Below, one piece after another: positions 25,054-37,800 of a DNA stretch of 64,000 nt; within the stretch, counting starts at the first letter, position 1, and each line of letters starts with the position of its first letter. A program made the translations under genes and the position numbers. The DNA comes from Nymphaea colorata (lineage: Eukaryota; Streptophyta; Magnoliopsida; Nymphaeales; Nymphaeaceae). The notes below the pieces were generated by a model, which was given only the letters and a program-made list of their open reading frames with translations, was not told the DNA's origin and did no database searches. The stretch is taken from positions 4,196,143 to 4,260,142 of the forward strand of contig NC_045138.2 of the NCBI RefSeq assembly GCF_008831285.2, read 5' to 3'.

Positions 25054-25960
25054 TTGACATAGTACATGTACTTTTCTAATGCATGAAATAATTTTTATAA
25101 AAACCTAAAAACTAATGATCTATAGATTTTTGGCTATCACAATCAGCTTTAGGCAGCAAAATCTCATATGTGGGCCAAGAAAATACCGCCAATATTAGTT
25201 TTTCATTTCACAGAAAAGATGCCCCATATTTTGCGACTCCTCCTGCTTGTGGCTCCTCAAAATTTGGACCGCCATCTTAGTTGATGACGTGGGTTGCATC
25301 TCTTTCACTCAAACAGCCTCATTCTTATACCAAAATCAGCAACTTTCCTATGATGCTGAAAGAAACACGTTTTATGTTGGTATGTCTTCTCTTCGGTTTG
25401 AACTCGGGTCGGATATGAAGCCGAACTGTTTCAAGAAAATCTGATATGAAAAAAAAAATTAAATCCCATTAAGAAAGCGGATCAGATTTGGATTGAAGAA
25501 ATAGCGTCGATTCACATTCAGATTTGGATTCAGTTTTAAGCAAATATCTAATTAGGTTTAGAGTTGGATTCGATTTAATTTTAGATAAATATCTCATATC
25601 CAATGTGCATACAGGTTCAAAGTCAGTTGATTAATGTATCATAATGCATGTGGTTTTAATTTGGTTGTATATTCAAAGTCAGATCCGGATTAGAATGTAA
25701 ATTTGAAAGTAGGATTTGGATCAGATTGGGATCGAAAAATTAGAAGCGTATTCAAATATGATACGAACATCTTTTTTCATTTGTGTTTGAACATGAATTT
25801 GAATCTAAATATGTGAAATTTTGAGAAATCAAATAAGGCAAAGGGGCCACCAGATTCTAGTCCGATCTGTTCACATTCGGTTCATAGGTGCAGGTACGTC
25901 AATTTTTCTCATGAAATGGCCCTTTTCTTTTCGTGCAGGAAAGTGCTTCCTCCACCATAA

Positions 25961-26253
25961 GGTAGCGTTTGGATGACCCACTCAAAAATTTTGGTTTCTA
26001 TGAAAACAAGATTTATAAAAAAATCAGTTTTTTAATCAGTTTTAGGAAAACTGATTTGTGTGTTTGAGTAATAGGACTAGAACACCCCTTTTTTTTTTTT
26101 TGAAATAATCTAGGGGATGTCAAGTTATCACTCCCCAGATTTTGTCAAAAATCTTTTTTTATGTCATCCAAATACGCCTGAAATAACATTTTTGTAAGCA
26201 AAACCATTCTTTACCTCAAAAAATTGATTTTTGAGTGCCATCCAAACGCCTCC
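25961..26253. mobile_element. MITE-like element with GCGTTTGGATG inverted ends
   Basis: The left end reads AGCGTTTGGATGACCCACTC and the right end, reversed, reads GGCGTTTGGATGGCACTC, both followed by AAAAAT-rich text. The inverted ends are long, about 25 bp with few mismatches. The inside is AT-rich and non-coding, as in non-autonomous DNA transposons. I could not define a target duplication. A similar element is at 53091-53292. Confidence 0.65.
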
Positions 26254-27950
26254 GAAGTGATTTCACATTTACCATTAACAAAACCTAAGTAAAAAAATCT
26301 TTTTAAAATCTAAGTGCAAAATCGACTAACGCAATAATACATCATTATTATGGGGAAAAAAACACCTTAACCTAATGACTTTTGTATTCTCTTTGCAGTA
26401 ATTTTAGATACTGTTATATGTTATGTCTTGCACAAGGAATACGGGTACTGGTACGGAAATTTTTTAAATTACAGACATGGAGACACGGCAATGTTGTGTT
26501 TGTGTGTGTGCAAAATTCATTTAAAAATATGCAAATTTCTAGAATAAAATGGAAAACGTCACAAAAATACAATAAAATTACAAAAATTCCACAAAAAAAT
26601 ATGCAAAAGTTTACATAAAACCTGCAAAAATCAACACTGCCATGTCACCATACTCATGTTGGCATATCGGGCATGCCAACAAGGATACTGCAGTTTTCAA
26701 CTATGCCCAGCAGCGGAGTCACATATGGGTAGCTGCCCACACCAGCCCCTCAACATTTTTTTTATTTTCAATTAATATTTTTTAATGTTTGGTTTGTTAT
26801 ATATATGAATGTTCTTTCGAATACGAAAATCTGTGAAAGGTGCTCTTTCCCAAAAAAAAAAAAATCTAGCTTCGTTCCCCAGTGGCTATGTCTGTGTTAC
26901 TTCTTCAACAGTGTATCAGCCAACGGGTCGAATCAGTTGGGCACGACTTCAATTCGAATCAGCCACTTCAGACAAGACTGGTGTTAATGGAAAACCAGAC
27001 TTGGAACCAAATCAGTACCACCCATGAAAAGGTAAGTCCAAAGCCAAAATCATATTCACAGCTGCACATCGAAACCCCGTTCAGGTGGCTTCCATCTCCA
27101 ATTAGAAACACTTGCAGATCCCCATTGCTTTCCTGCAATGCTGAAAGTCGATCACCGTCAACTTAATAACCATTCAGCAACTCCAACCGCTACTGTTCTC
27201 CTGGAAAACTACTTGAACATATTAAAAACGAAAAAATCCATCCCTCCTTTCAGTAGTTCCCAGTTGTCGCTTTCTGAATAAGTGATTTAATGAATATTGA
27301 AAACACCATTACTTGGAATTATGTGATCCCTCATAAGGACGCTTGGTAACAGGAACACTACTGCATTGGTGTTTCATGAAACCACCATAATATCATGAAC
27401 TTGAACCGTGTTCCTGCCACAACTTTTCCATTTCTCACCTGCCCAATTAGCTCTGAGCTGATTGAAAAAACAACACTGCATTACAGCAGCAAACATAACA
27501 TTTGCCTACCGAAGACGATCTCCGGGCCAACGCCATTTTTTCACCTGCCAATAACTCGATTCAGATGTAGCTTCCACTTTGCAGTACCTCTACATTGAGA
27601 TACTCAACAAACCACTAACAAACTCACCCCATCAAGAAAGAAAACCTCGCCCCCTTCCGTTTCGGTGCCCTTTCACAATCGGAAAATGACAGGAAAAATG
27701 AAGAATTACAAGAAAGTGTCACGGCTATCAGCAGCAGCCAGCATAAAGCAGCGAGGTTCTCGTCGTTGTTGCTCATGTATCTTTTTTAATCAATTAATTG
27801 TCTAAATTAGTTGTCTAAAATTAACATTCAAATTACTTAATGTAATAAACAAAAAAGCAAATGAATTCACCCCAGTGCAACAGCAGAGTTCAATCTCTCT
27901 CTCTCTCTCTCTCTGTGCGTGCTTGTGTGCGTGTGTGAAAGAGGGAGAGG

Positions 27951-28250
27951 GAGAGAGATTTGTCTTTTTATATCTATCAGTGATAAAACCACTAATATGC
28001 AAGAATCGTTTTTAAGCTCCCAAAACACCTGCACACACAGAGAGAGAAACAGAGAGAGAGAGAGAGAGATTTGTCTTTTTATATCTATCAGTGATAAAAC
28101 CACTAATATGCAAGAATCGTTTTTAAGCTCCCAAAACACCTGCACACACAGAGAGAGAAACAGAGAGAGAGAGAGAGAGAGAGATTTGTCTTTTTATATC
28201 TATCAGTGATGTAACCACTAATATGCAAGAATCGTTTTTAAGCTCCCAAA
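27951..28250. repeat. Compound tandem repeat, three units of about 111-115 bp
   Basis: A block beginning TTTGTCTTTTTATATCTATC occurs at 27959, 28070 and 28185. The copies are separated by (GA)n runs of different length and the word CACCTGCACACACAG. Copy 3 differs by two bases in GTGATAAAACC (GTGATGTAACC). The unit copies are otherwise nearly identical, so the array is recent or homogenised. It lies 250-550 bp beyond the PMT stop codon, so it may be in the 3' UTR. Confidence 0.92.
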
Positions 28251-28499
28251 CTGATAGGGAATGACAACATTTAGAGACTTGCTAACTTTTACAGTCAGAA
28301 ACCCTAAAATTTCCCTCCTGCTGACCAACAAAACATTACCATATAGAAAATAAGAAAAGCACAAAATTAAATGCAGAACACAATATTACATTTCGTAGGG
28401 GAGGAGACAAAACCTTCGTGAAAAGAACCAAGAAATAGTGAAGAACAAAATGGACCAACCCCTTCTTTTCCCTTTGGGTGGAGTCTGCAAAAAAGAAGA

Positions 28500-29784
28500 T
28501 TACATTGAAGACCGGTCTTCTGGCCTCCACATTGATTTCTTGACGCAGAGAAGGCCCTCTTTATCCTGGGAATAAGCCATGCGGACCTCCCATTTCATCG
28601 ATTTAATCAACTCCTTAATCTGATTGATGATCTCAACATTGTCACGAACAATGAACGTGCCCTCTGGCCTCAATATGCGGTCAACCTCAGCAACAACAGA
28701 AGTGACACTGCACCTGCATTAAATATTTCAGATCTGTATGAGAAAGCCCGCAGGGCCGCAAGGCCACGGCTTTGGAACTATGCTAGGAAATGGTCCTATT
28801 GTAGATTCCACAATCGAGGATCTTTATGCTCATACCAACATGCATTAGCCAAAGGACTAACATGTGTCCTTGGACTACCACGTTCATAGACATCGACACA
28901 AAAGAAAGAAAAATAATTCATACGAAATTTTTTGTACACCAAAAAGGAAGTACAAATACGAAATAAAATGGTCAATCTACCTAAAGAAAATCCGCAACTG
29001 TAAAAGAACGAGAACAGTTAATGCGAGAAAGAAAATGGGAATTTCAAAAGTGAGGTAAACTAGTAAAGAATGTAGTTGAAGTCTTTAAGACAGTCTAAAT
29101 GCATTTTCCAAAAGAAATAATCACTGATAAAAAAGACAAAAATATCACTGTAAAGTACACCTAACAAAACATGAAGACCACTGACACCAGGATAGCGAGA
29201 GGTAATATCAAAGATTATAAAGAGAGCTTAATCAGAACAAATACAGGAGAGCACCGGATAAGTTTTGACAAAAACAAGAATATTGATATGGCAACCATAA
29301 AGATGAGAAAATCAAGATTGATTGTTCAAAATTACATCAAAAGGCAAAAATGAAAAACTAAGGTGCCACAATAACACCATTTTGGAAAAACCGATGGAGA
29401 TTAAACCTTGAGAGGTGTACTTGTTAAAATATAAATCCTTCACCAGCACGTTGAAGAGGAGTCTCTTAGGATTCCACCTCCTTGTAGAATGTGTTAAAAT
29501 ATTTAATGTCCTTGTAACATGTGAAGAGTCTCCTAGGATTCTATGTTATAGTTAATATCCTTGTTATATGGGAAGTCTCCTAGGATTCTATGTTGTAGTT
29601 AATATCCTTGTAATATGTGAAGTCTCTTAGGTTTCTATGATGTAATTAATGTCCTTGAAGCTTGTGAAATCTCCTAGGATTCTACGATTGGAGACTCTTA
29701 GAATTCTGAAAATGAGATTATAAATAGAGGCCGTGCAAACCATTTTGGCTACGGCTTCTTCTCCTCAGTTTCTTCTTGTTTTCA

Positions 29785-29835
<51 letters not shown>

Positions 29836-32800
29836 CCTGCTTGAGTGCTGTTTTCGGGTTACAGATATTGGTGCTACATTTCTATCATGGTATCAGAGCG
29901 CCAGGTTACGTTATCTCTACCAAACGAAATGCCCAAACAGGTCTGATCTGGTTAGAACTCTTTTCTCATCTTGTCTCTATCCTGAATTTACTTTTCTCTT
30001 GCGCAATTCTTGTTCCTTTTTTCTTCTTGCTTACCAAGGACACATCTTGTTATATCGTGTCTTCTTTCCCTCTCATCTTCTACCTATATACCATTCTTTT
30101 CTGCTGTCATGGAAAACCTTTCGCATTCTGGCATGTCCTCAAGTTTTCTTCCTCACCTTATTACCGAAAAACTCAACCATGAGAATTATCTGGAAAAGGC
30201 AAATCATGCCTTTCATAAGAAGTCAAGGCCTCTTTGGACATCTCGATGGTTCAACAAAGGCTCCACCAATATCCGTCTTACAGGAAATAAAAAATGAGGC
30301 AGGAGAAGTTATTGCTGTTCATGAAGACAACAATCCTGAACATGCTATGTGGATGAGACGTGATCAAAGTCTGGTTGCGTATATTTTGTCCACTTTATCT
30401 CAACAAGTGTTACTTTCAGTTTCTGATGATTGTACTGCAGAAGAATTATGGGAAACCCTTGCTGATACCTTTTCCCAAATATCAGAAGCTCGAATTATGT
30501 ACTTAAAGAAAGAATTTCAGAATTTGAGCAAAGGTTCAACGTCTATCATGGATTATTTGGGGCGTATTAAGGCCGTCGCAGACCAACTTGCTGCCTCAGG
30601 GAATAACATTTCTGATAAGGAAAAGGTGCAGCAAACCTTGAATGGACTTGGGCATGATTATCATGCTTTTATTACAGCTCTTGAGGTCCTTCCTGTTCTG
30701 CCTTCCTTCAACGAACTACAAGGTAAACTTCTCCAACATGAAATGAATATGAAAAGAGTCATTGAAAGGACTGATCAAGGGAACTCCCAAAATGTGTTGG
30801 CTATGAATGTAAAGTTTGGTAAGAGCCATGGGAACTCCAACCATGGTGGTCGTGGCATTCTACCAACACCACATAACCAAGGTATGTCTCCTTTGGATAC
30901 TTCAAGAAAAATACCAATTTGTTTTCAGTGCAACAAGAAAGGACACATGAAGGCACAATGTTGGTTTAATCCTCAAAATAAAAACAAAGGAGTAAGACAT
31001 GATTATAAACAAGGAGGACAAAGTTCTAAATCCACCGCTGAAGATATGCAACAGCTATTGATGGCCGCATTCTCAAAGATGACTATAAAGCAAAATGAGC
31101 AGGGAGAATGGTTCTTGGATTCAGGTGCAGCTACCCATGTGACAGGAAATGCAGGTAAATTGACTAACTTATCCCCTCATTACGGTAGAAGTTGCATTAT
31201 AACAGGTGATGGAAAATCTCATCCTATTACACATATTGGAAATGCACATATTCCATTGTCATCCTCGTCTCTATCACTGTCTAATGTTGTTCTTGCTCCC
31301 AATATCAAAAAGAACATCATATCCATTTCTAAACTCATTGATGATACAAGCTCTTCTGTTGAATTCACACCTTCTTCTGTCTATGTCAAGGACCTCCAAA
31401 CGAAGAAAATGTTCGCTAGAGGGGAGCGTCAAGGGAATATGTACGTCCTCAAGGAATGTCTACCCAAGGATTCATCCACTTTTGATATAGGATTGAAGAC
31501 ATTTTCTCTTTCTCATAATGCGTCATCAGTGCCAAGTTCTTGCCATTTTCAATCAAAAGTAAGGGGCCCTAACCAATTTTTGGAGTCTGATTTGTGGCAT
31601 AGTCGGCTAGGACACTGTGGTCGACATTTCATTGAAAAACTTGTCACAGATAGTCTCATTCCAAGATCAAGTTTACCTCTTACTTCAAGTGTCAAAAAAT
31701 GTTCAAGTTGTGGACTTTGTAAGAGTCATGTTTTACCTTTCCATAATATAAATCAAAGGGCTTCCAAACCTTTTGAAACTATTTTTTCTGATGTATGGGG
31801 GCCAGCCCCTATTGATTCCATGTCTGGGTCAAGATATTATGTCTTATTCATTGACTCTTACTCACGTTTCACCTGGATTTACTTCATGAAACACAAATCA
31901 GAAGTACCTCACATATTTCGAAACTTCTATGCCATGATTCAAACTAAATTTTCATCCAATGTGGTGCATTTTCAATGTGATGGAGGGGGAGAATATTCCT
32001 CGCTTGATTTTATTGAATTTCTACGTGAAAAAGGGATAACTAGACAAATTTCCTGCCCTTACACACCACAACAAAATGGTGTAGTTGAGCGGAAACATCG
32101 ACATATAGTTGAAAGCGCCATGAGCATGATGCATGATACTAATGTGCCCATTTCCTTGTGGACTGAAGCCTTCCATACTGCTGTATACATAATAAATTGT
32201 TTGCCTATGACACTCTTGATGTCTAAATCGCCATATTTTACACTCTTAGGCAAACAACCTGATTACAAGAACTTGAAGGTTTTTGGTTGTGTATGCTATG
32301 TTCACGTTGATGCTGCCTTGAGGAACAAGTTTCAAGACAAAGCTATTCAATGTAGATTCGTTGGATATGCTGATGAATATAAAGGTTTTCGATGCTATGA
32401 TCCAACAACTAAACGTATCAAAACTTCAAGAAATGTCATTTTTGATGAACATAGTTTTGATAATACAAATGAAATGCCTATGACCATTGAATCTTATGAT
32501 CCCTGGACCAGTACACAGTTATTCAATGCAGATCCTGTTATAGAAAATGATGTGCCTCAAAGTGAAGATTCAGAGAGAGCAATACAACCGTCGGATATGG
32601 CTCAAAGTGAAAATCAAGAAGATCCAACACAGTCATTAAGTCATCACGAAAACAATAATGAACAGAGCAACGATGCACATCGGTATTCGGGTCTTATCTA
32701 CAGTCGACGACTAAGGGACAGAGATGCTCACAGTGAAGAAGACAACATGCCCCACCTTAGAAGATCCCAACGCATTCGTCATCCCATTCACAGGTGGGTT

Positions 32801-34777
32801 AGCTATGATTCTTTATCACTTGATTTTCAGTTATTCATGGCAAAAGTTGGCAAGGAGGAAGAACCTACTTCATTTGATGAAGCATCAAAATCACATCATT
32901 GGAGAAAGGCTATGAAAGAAGAAATGGATGCCTTGCATGAATGTGGAACATGGGAGATCGTTCCGAGGCCACACGAAAAGAACGTAGTGGGCTCCAAATG
33001 GGTATACAAAATTAAATACAAACCTGACGGCAGCATAGAAAGACACAAAGCAAGGTTAGTAGCAAAAGGGTTTACACAACAATATGGAGAAGATTATGAT
33101 GAGACATTCAGCCCTGTGATCAAAATGGGAACAATTCGCGTGATTATATCATTGGCAGTTGAATATGGATGGAGACTACATCAAATGGACGTGAAGAATG
33201 CTTTTCTTCATGGTGATTTAAGGGAGGAAGTATATATGGAACAACCTCCAGGATACACGAAAGGAGACTCTCATGCATGGGTTTGCAAACTAAGAAAATC
33301 TATTTATGGACTTAAACAGGCCTCACGTTCGTGGTTTGACAGTTTCTCTTGCAAGATTCAAGAATGTGGTTTTCGGAGATGTCCTCTAGATCACTCTCTT
33401 TTCATTTATCGAAAGGAAAACATATTTACTTTACTTCTTATATATGTTGATGATATTGTTATCACAGGCAATTCAGAAAAACACATAGAAGAAGCTAAAG
33501 TTTTGATGATGCAAAACTTCAAAATGAAAGAGCTTGGTGATTTACGATTCTTTCTTGGAGTGGAGATTGATAGGCACAATAATCGCCTCACATTGACACA
33601 ACAGAAATACACGTTGGATTTGTTGAAAAAGTCAGGTATGTCTGATTGTAAGCCTGTTGGAACTCCTAGTGTTCTAAATCAAAGACTAAGTGCTCAAGAT
33701 GGGGAGTTATATGAAGATCCTACGCAATATCGAAGTATTGTTGGGGCACTTCAATATCTTACATTTACTAGACCAGATATTATATATGCTGTGAATCAAG
33801 TATCCCAATTTATGCATGCACCTAGAGATACTCACATGGATGCTGTCAAAAGAATATTAAGATATCTTAAAGGGACAGCAGGAGATGGCTTAGTTTATGG
33901 TAAGAGTGAAAATATAACTACTGGACATCAACTTATGACATTCACAGATGCAGATTGGGCTGGAGATCCCGATCAAAGAAAGTCCATTTCTGGTTTTTGT
34001 ATTTTCATTGGACGTAATCTTGTGTCTTGGAGTTGTCGAAAGCAAAAGGCAGTAGCAAGATCCAGCACTGAAGCTGAATACAGATGCATGGCTGCAGGTA
34101 CTGCTGAAGTTACATGGGTTAGACATTTGCTAGAAGACATTGGAGAAAAGATTAAAACATCAATGTTAATGTGCGATAATCAAAGCGCTATTAACATTGC
34201 CTTTAATCCCGTACAACATGGTCGAACAAAGCACATTGAGATTGATCAACACTTTGTTAGACAAAAGGTGGAAGACAAGGAAATTCAGCCTATTTATGTT
34301 CGTACAGATGAACAAGTTGCAGACTTATTTACAAAAGGATTAACAAAGGAACGATTCTGGTTTCTAAAAGGCAAGTTGTACATGGTGCAAAACCATGCAC
34401 AACTTGAGGGAGGGTGTTAAAATATAAATCCTTCACCAGCACGTTGAAGAGGAGTCTCTTAGGATTCCACCTCCTTGTAGAATGTGTTAAAATATTTAAT
34501 GTCCTTGTAACATGTGAAGAGTCTCCTAGGATTCTATGTTATAGTTAATATCCTTGTTATATGGGAAGTCTCCTAGGATTCTATGTTGTAGTTAATATCC
34601 TTGTAATATGTGAAGTCTCTTAGGTTTCTATGATGTAATTAATGTCCTTGAAGCTTGTGAAATCTCCTAGGATTCTACGATTGGAGACTCTTAGAATTCT
34701 GAAAATGAGATTATAAATAGAGGCCGTGCAAACCATTTTGGCTACGGCTTCTTCTCCTCAGTTTCTTCTTGTTTTCA

Positions 34778-34816
<39 letters not shown>

Positions 34817-37800
34817 CCTGCTTGAGTGCTGTTTTCGGGTTACAGATATTGGTGCTACATTTCTATCAGTACTGGGGCGTCTGATAACACCGGATCTTAG
34901 AACGGGGGGTCTAATTTAACAAGAGGTCACCTCATATCCATAGTTCTAAGTTTCTAACAAACTACAGATTTGTGAACCATGGCCTTAAGATCACCATTTT
35001 GTCTCAAATCCATGCATTTCAAAGAGGGGAGATGGGTCTGACTTGAGATACATGGATTTCAAGATGCACAATTTACAAATCCATGGTGTAATCCTTGGAT
35101 CGTTCAAGCATAGGATTTTAGATCCTCGTTAGAAACCAAGGATTTAAAATCTTAGAATATAAGATCCTAAGATCTTAGATCTCCTTGAACACCCCAAAAG
35201 TTGTTTCCCCTAATTGAATATTTACTTCATCTAAGTGTTCAAGTTTATTGAAGAAGCACACTAATTAAAATACAGAACACGGTTAAACAAATCAAACTCA
35301 ACAAGATTCTCAGTGCATGGGAGTGTGTATATTGAAATGTGTGAAAAGGAAGATGGATCCAGTCACTTACTTCTTCAATTTAGAGAAGAGATGATCTGCA
35401 TGAAGGAGGTCGTAGCTTCTGGGATAGGTGTTGAAAGATTCACACCAGTCATGATATATGCCAAAAAGACCACGCTCATAAATGATAGGAAGTGTGTCTG
35501 CTGAGTTAACTGGCACCACATTCATAACCCACAAGTTTACATCTTTCAGGGCAGCAGCAAAGCTGCAAGAAAAATTCCAAATTGTGGTTAGCAAATCAAA
35601 ATTTTACAACTTAAAGAGGTCAGGGAACCTAAAAACAAATGACCAGACGCACGTGCACACCATTTATACTACATCTTATGACTTATAATTACTGATGATC
35701 AAAATGTATAAAGGGGGGAAAAGTTCTCATCCAGATATGGCAACATAATCTCTGTCTGTCAAAATTTAAACACAGTGACAAAACTTCTGAATGACAATCT
35801 CTGAGATCCAGTACTCAATATGCTTCAGTATGGGGTGAAATTTGTGTAAACTAATTAGTACTCAAGATGCTGCTAAACATGTCATTTGACCATCATTCTT
35901 AATATATCAGGATCTAATGTAGGCATATTAACTATGAAGCCCATCAGCCAGGGGCGGCACTAAAAATTTTTCATTAGGGGGCCAAACCATAGTTTCAAAA
36001 TTTTAACAGGGGCCGAAATCTAAGTTCTCAAAATTTCTGTATGGGCTAAATGAAAATTTTGAAAAAGTACGTGTTTTTTTTTTTTAAATTTGAGGAAGGG
36101 CCATTCCCCCTCAACCCTCTGGCTCCGCCCCTGCCAACAGGCATGACAAACAGAACAAACATCAAACTCAGAACATTTTCACATAACATAACATTTCAGA
36201 AAAGAGGCAAAAAAGTTACCAGTGGCAACTGGCAAACAATAAGCAACTGCTAGGTTTGCCATTTTACAGAGCAGTTTACAGGGTTAATCTGTTTTTCCGT
36301 TTCTTTTTCCTTTTTGAAGGAGCAGTGAAAGCATTTTATTCTGTGTATCTAATTGAATGGAGTGCAGTTGCTATTTAAAGTAGAAATGCAACCATACCAA
36401 TAATGAGACCAAGATTATTCTCTTAACGTTACTTGAACATTAGATGTGTCGGGTGTACACAGGGGGCAGAGAGAGAGAGAAAGAGAGAGAGCATTCACTT
36501 ACCCTCCATACACAGCTCTCATGTCCATGACATTCCTGATTCTTGACCAGTTGATTCCCAGACCCTTCAAGTACGATTTGGACACAACCCGTTTCCAGTG
36601 TTCATAATCTGAAGTGAAATCCTCAGGTGCAGCCTTGCCATAAACCCCAGTTTGAGTAGACAGCCAATAAGGTGGATTCTCCAATCTAAGGGGCCATTCT
36701 TCAGGCCACTTTGACCCTCGCTCTGTTGAGGCCACTGGCACCTTGTGCATGCATGCTTGCAATGGAACATACCTATGCATGCCAAATTACAAATTAACAT
36801 CAAAAGCTAAATCTTCAATTCAAATAATAAATAAAAGCAAAGAACTGTCAATGACAATACCATGCTGCATTTGGCTCATCTGATTCCTTGCACATTGGAG
36901 GTTCACTCACAGGTCTGTTCTCATAGCAATCATTAGAAGTAGGCTTCTTAAAAATTGCAGCACCAACTTGGTTCACTCTGTCATACTCAACTTTCTTAAG
37001 ATCCCAGCACATGTCCTTTGTTAGCTTCTTCATGGCTATCAAGTAGTGCAGAACAGATTTATCAGGTATGCATAACATAAAGAGACATTTTTCCTATTAT
37101 CAATAATAGAGGATCTCCTAATAGTTACAGATAATCAAACCCTGTATTCCTGAACTACAATAAAACCATCAGCGAACTATATGCCCCAGATTTCAAAAGG
37201 TGATTTTATGCAGTCACAGAAAAGCAAAGCCTCTAATCAGTTGATCAGCATGCAGTGTTTGAGAACCAAACATGTATTCTGTAAAGATATGCACAGAGAG
37301 AAGCATGAACAAGCATACCCTTCCATATCCCAGCATCTTCTTCATTCTTCTTGTTTTGGTAAACTGGGGTAGCAGACCATACAAAATAACCACCCGGACG
37401 TAACACCCGATTCAACTCAAGCAAAAGCATTCCACCTGTAAGGCACACATAATCAGGTCCTTTTTCTTTTATAGTCGAAGGGAAGGCAGGTAATATTTTT
37501 GGCAATCTCATAAAAATGATATTATGAAAATCTTTCTAGAAAAGAATAGAACAAGGAGAGACAACAGAAAGAAAACTTTAAATAGACAGAAAGGAACCAC
37601 CTTCAATGTGCCAAGGAACCCTACAACGTGCACAGTGGACAACATCAAATACCCTGCTTGGGAATGGCAACCTCTGGGTGCCCATAACCGCTGATATTGC
37701 TGGAATTCCCCGCTCAAGAGCAAACTGCACCTGAGCTTCATGCTCATCCTTGGGAGCAAATGACATTGCAAGCACATCATTGTCAAAAAGATAGCCCCCA

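Larger units (their letters stand above)
22632..28499. other. Intergenic stretch between SGRL 5' end and PMT 3' end
   Basis: I recognise no gene. From left to right it holds a (GA/CT)-rich SGRL leader region, a 4 x 50-bp minisatellite (23021-23220), a tandem duplication of 87 bp (23976-24150), (AT)n tracts (24767-24787, 25009-25050), a dispersed GATTCGG-type repeat (about 25400-25880), a MITE with long inverted ends (25961-26253), and a compound repeat of three about 112-bp units with GA runs (27951-28250). The last of these is in the 3' flank or 3' UTR of the PMT gene. Open frames between 26.8 and 27.6 kb have no recognisable domain. Confidence 0.5.
29422..34868 (+). mobile_element. Young full-length Ty1/copia element in intron 7 of the PMT gene, antisense
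   Basis: The element is 5447 bp. The LTRs are 29422-29887 (466 bp) and 34415-34868 (454 bp). By eye they are identical except that the CT tract is 12 nt shorter in the 3' copy. The target duplication GTACT is perfect at 29417-29421 and 34869-34873. The primer-binding site follows the 5' LTR and a polypurine tract precedes the 3' LTR. One open frame covers nearly all of gag-pol. The identical LTRs point to a very recent insertion. The element is read opposite to the host gene and removal restores an intron of about 1.2 kb. Confidence 0.97.

Noticed and set aside
27919-28209. Open frames over the compound repeat with repeated Arg-Glu text
   Set aside because: They are translations of GA runs and of the three tandem units, with no independent evidence for coding.
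29999-30178. First 60 codons of the long copia frame, starting at the ATG at 29999
   Set aside because: They are hydrophobic and unlike gag. They lie in the leader after the primer-binding site and look open by chance. The gag-like start is at 30110 in another frame.
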